Assembly: GCA_965221575.1 (NCBI GenBank)
Contig: CBDCSM010000012.1
Location: 744,001-808,000, forward strand
From: JAPPHA01 sp965221575
Lineage (GTDB): Bacteria; Pseudomonadota; Alphaproteobacteria; Rhodobacterales; Rhodobacteraceae
Length of the DNA: 64,000 bases
Direction of reading: 5' to 3'
Of this stretch, positions 63,325-64,000 are shown piece by piece. The position numbers and the translations under genes are program-made. Numbering within the stretch: position 1 is the first letter of the stretch; each line of letters starts with the position of its first letter. Below the pieces are notes generated by a model. It saw only the letters and a list, made by a program, of their open reading frames with translations, did no database searches and was not told where the DNA came from.

Positions 63325-63353
63325 TTGACACAAACCATGAACATAACTAGAAC
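63325..63353 (+). promoter_or_regulatory. lexA promoter with SOS box
   Basis: A TTGACA (63325-63330) is followed after 17 nt by TAGAAC (63348-63353), a likely sigma-70 promoter. GAAC at 63339-63342 and GAAC at 63350-63353 are spaced by 7 nt: the GAAC-N7-GAAC LexA operator known in alphaproteobacteria. It overlaps the -10 element, so LexA would block its own transcription. Confidence 0.85.
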
Positions 63354-63391
63354 AGGGCATGTAAATTGCGTCGAAGTAGCAGGAGGTCACG

Positions 63392-64000
63392 ATGTTGACA
63401 CCGAAGCAACGAGATTTACTGAAGCTCATTCACGAACGGGTTCAGACCGATGGCGTCGTTCCTTCCTACGAAGAAATGCGCGAGGAACTCGAACTGACAT
63501 CGAAGTCCGGGGTTCATCGTCTGGTCATGGCTCTTGAAGAGCGCGGATTCATCAGGCGACTGGCCAACAAGGCGCGCGCGATCGAAATCACCAACTTGCC
63601 GGAGGCGCTTGATCAGAAACGATTCCGGCCTTCCGTCATTGGCAGCGGCGCGCCGCGGCCAGCTCATCAGTTTCGTGGCTTGGGATCTGCCCATCACGCT
63701 CTCGACGTTCCTGTCATGGGTCAAATCGCGGCGGGTACGCCAATCGAAGCAATTCAACACGTGTCGCACCATGTTTCGGTTCCCGGGTCCATGCTGGACA
63801 ACTCGGCCGAACACTATGCCCTGGACGTCAAGGGAGATTCGATGATCAACGCGGGGATTAACGATGGCGACGTCGTGATCATACGCCATCAGCAGGACGC
63901 CGACAGCGGCGACATCGTCGTGGCCCTTGTCGAGGATCAGGAGGCGACGTTGAAACGCCTCAGGAAACATGGAGACGTCATCAAACTGGAGGCCGAAAAC
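63392..64000 (+). CDS. lexA: LexA repressor (partial, runs off the window)
   Basis: SOS-response repressor and self-cleaving serine protease. It starts at an ATG behind AGGAGGTC and stays open for 203 codons to the edge. The N-terminal winged helix reads MLTPKQRDLLKLIHERVQ and SYEEMREELELTSKSGVHRL. The self-cleavage bond is about A114-G115 in IAAGTPIEA. The catalytic serine is about S150 in KGDSMINAG, and the lysine is about K188 in EATLKRLRK. A spacer helix of ~30 residues separates the domains, as is usual in this class. Confidence 0.96.
   Translation, partial: MLTPKQRDLLKLIHERVQTDGVVPSYEEMREELELTSKSGVHRLVMALEERGFIRRLANKARAIEITNLPEALDQKRFRPSVIGSGAPRPAHQFRGLGSAHHALDVPVMGQIAAGTPIEAIQHVSHHVSVPGSMLDNSAEHYALDVKGDSMINAGINDGDVVIIRHQQDADSGDIVVALVEDQEATLKRLRKHGDVIKLEAEN

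Noticed and set aside
1..64000. CRISPR arrays, rRNA genes, prophage or defence systems
   Set aside because: No regularly spaced repeats, rRNA-like sequence, phage structural genes or nuclease-helicase defence sets were seen.

Overview
The window looks like a piece of an alphaproteobacterial chromosome, probably marine or host-associated. The lineage call rests on five things: an NDUFA12-type complex I protein and a DUF2155 protein beside aat; the order rne, M48 protease, DsbA-like protein, accB, accC; the minus-strand run tig, clpP, clpX; the order ppiD, trpE, trpG, trpD, trpC, moaC, moeA, lexA; and an SOS box of the alphaproteobacterial form GAAC-N7-GAAC in front of lexA. The DNA is clearly GC-rich, but composition was not counted. 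A dddP gene (DMSP lyase) favours a marine habitat. The species cannot be named.

Layout. Bases 1-17 kb are core genes: rne, an M48-TPR protease, a DsbA-like protein, accBC and aat, then a minus-strand block (DUF2155, mlaD-like, NDUFA12-like, clpX, clpP, tig), a tRNA-Leu, nnr, and glnB-glnA. Bases 17-24 kb form a small accessory segment. It holds a DUF3445 haem N-demethylase-like gene, dddP, a hydrolase/OsmC fusion, and a minus-strand pair that looks like sauT-sauS (sulfoacetate-CoA ligase plus acylating sulfoacetaldehyde dehydrogenase), with a TctC remnant upstream. Bases 25-29 kb carry parE and uup.

Bases 29-55 kb are a catabolic island. A minus-strand operon (VOC epimerase, MenB/BadI-like hydratase, CaiB-type CoA transferase, enolase-superfamily enzyme) is divergent from a plus-strand operon. 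The plus-strand operon holds an ACMSD-like amidohydrolase, a three-domain RidA protein, TctC, TctB, a frameshifted TctA, a second three-domain RidA protein and a single-domain RidA. An Fe(III)/AfuA-type ABC transporter operon points back at it. These genes could form one uptake and breakdown route for a nitrogen-containing carboxylate, because ACMSD-like decarboxylases and RidA-like deaminases are consecutive players in 2-aminomuconate pathways. The seven RidA domains in three proteins, most without the usual carboxylate-binding arginine, are the most novel feature of the window. Next come an intact ISAzo13-type insertion sequence and two paralogous Gfo/Idh/MocA plus 3-hydroxyisobutyrate-dehydrogenase-like modules with a cupin and an aminotransferase, separated by gene-poor, possibly decayed stretches.

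Bases 55-64 kb return to core genes: ppiD, trpE, trpG, trpD, trpC, moaC, moeA and the first 203 codons of lexA, which runs off the end. Gene starts were chosen from ribosome-binding sites and family length where the longest reading frame looked over-extended. Residue numbers were counted by hand.
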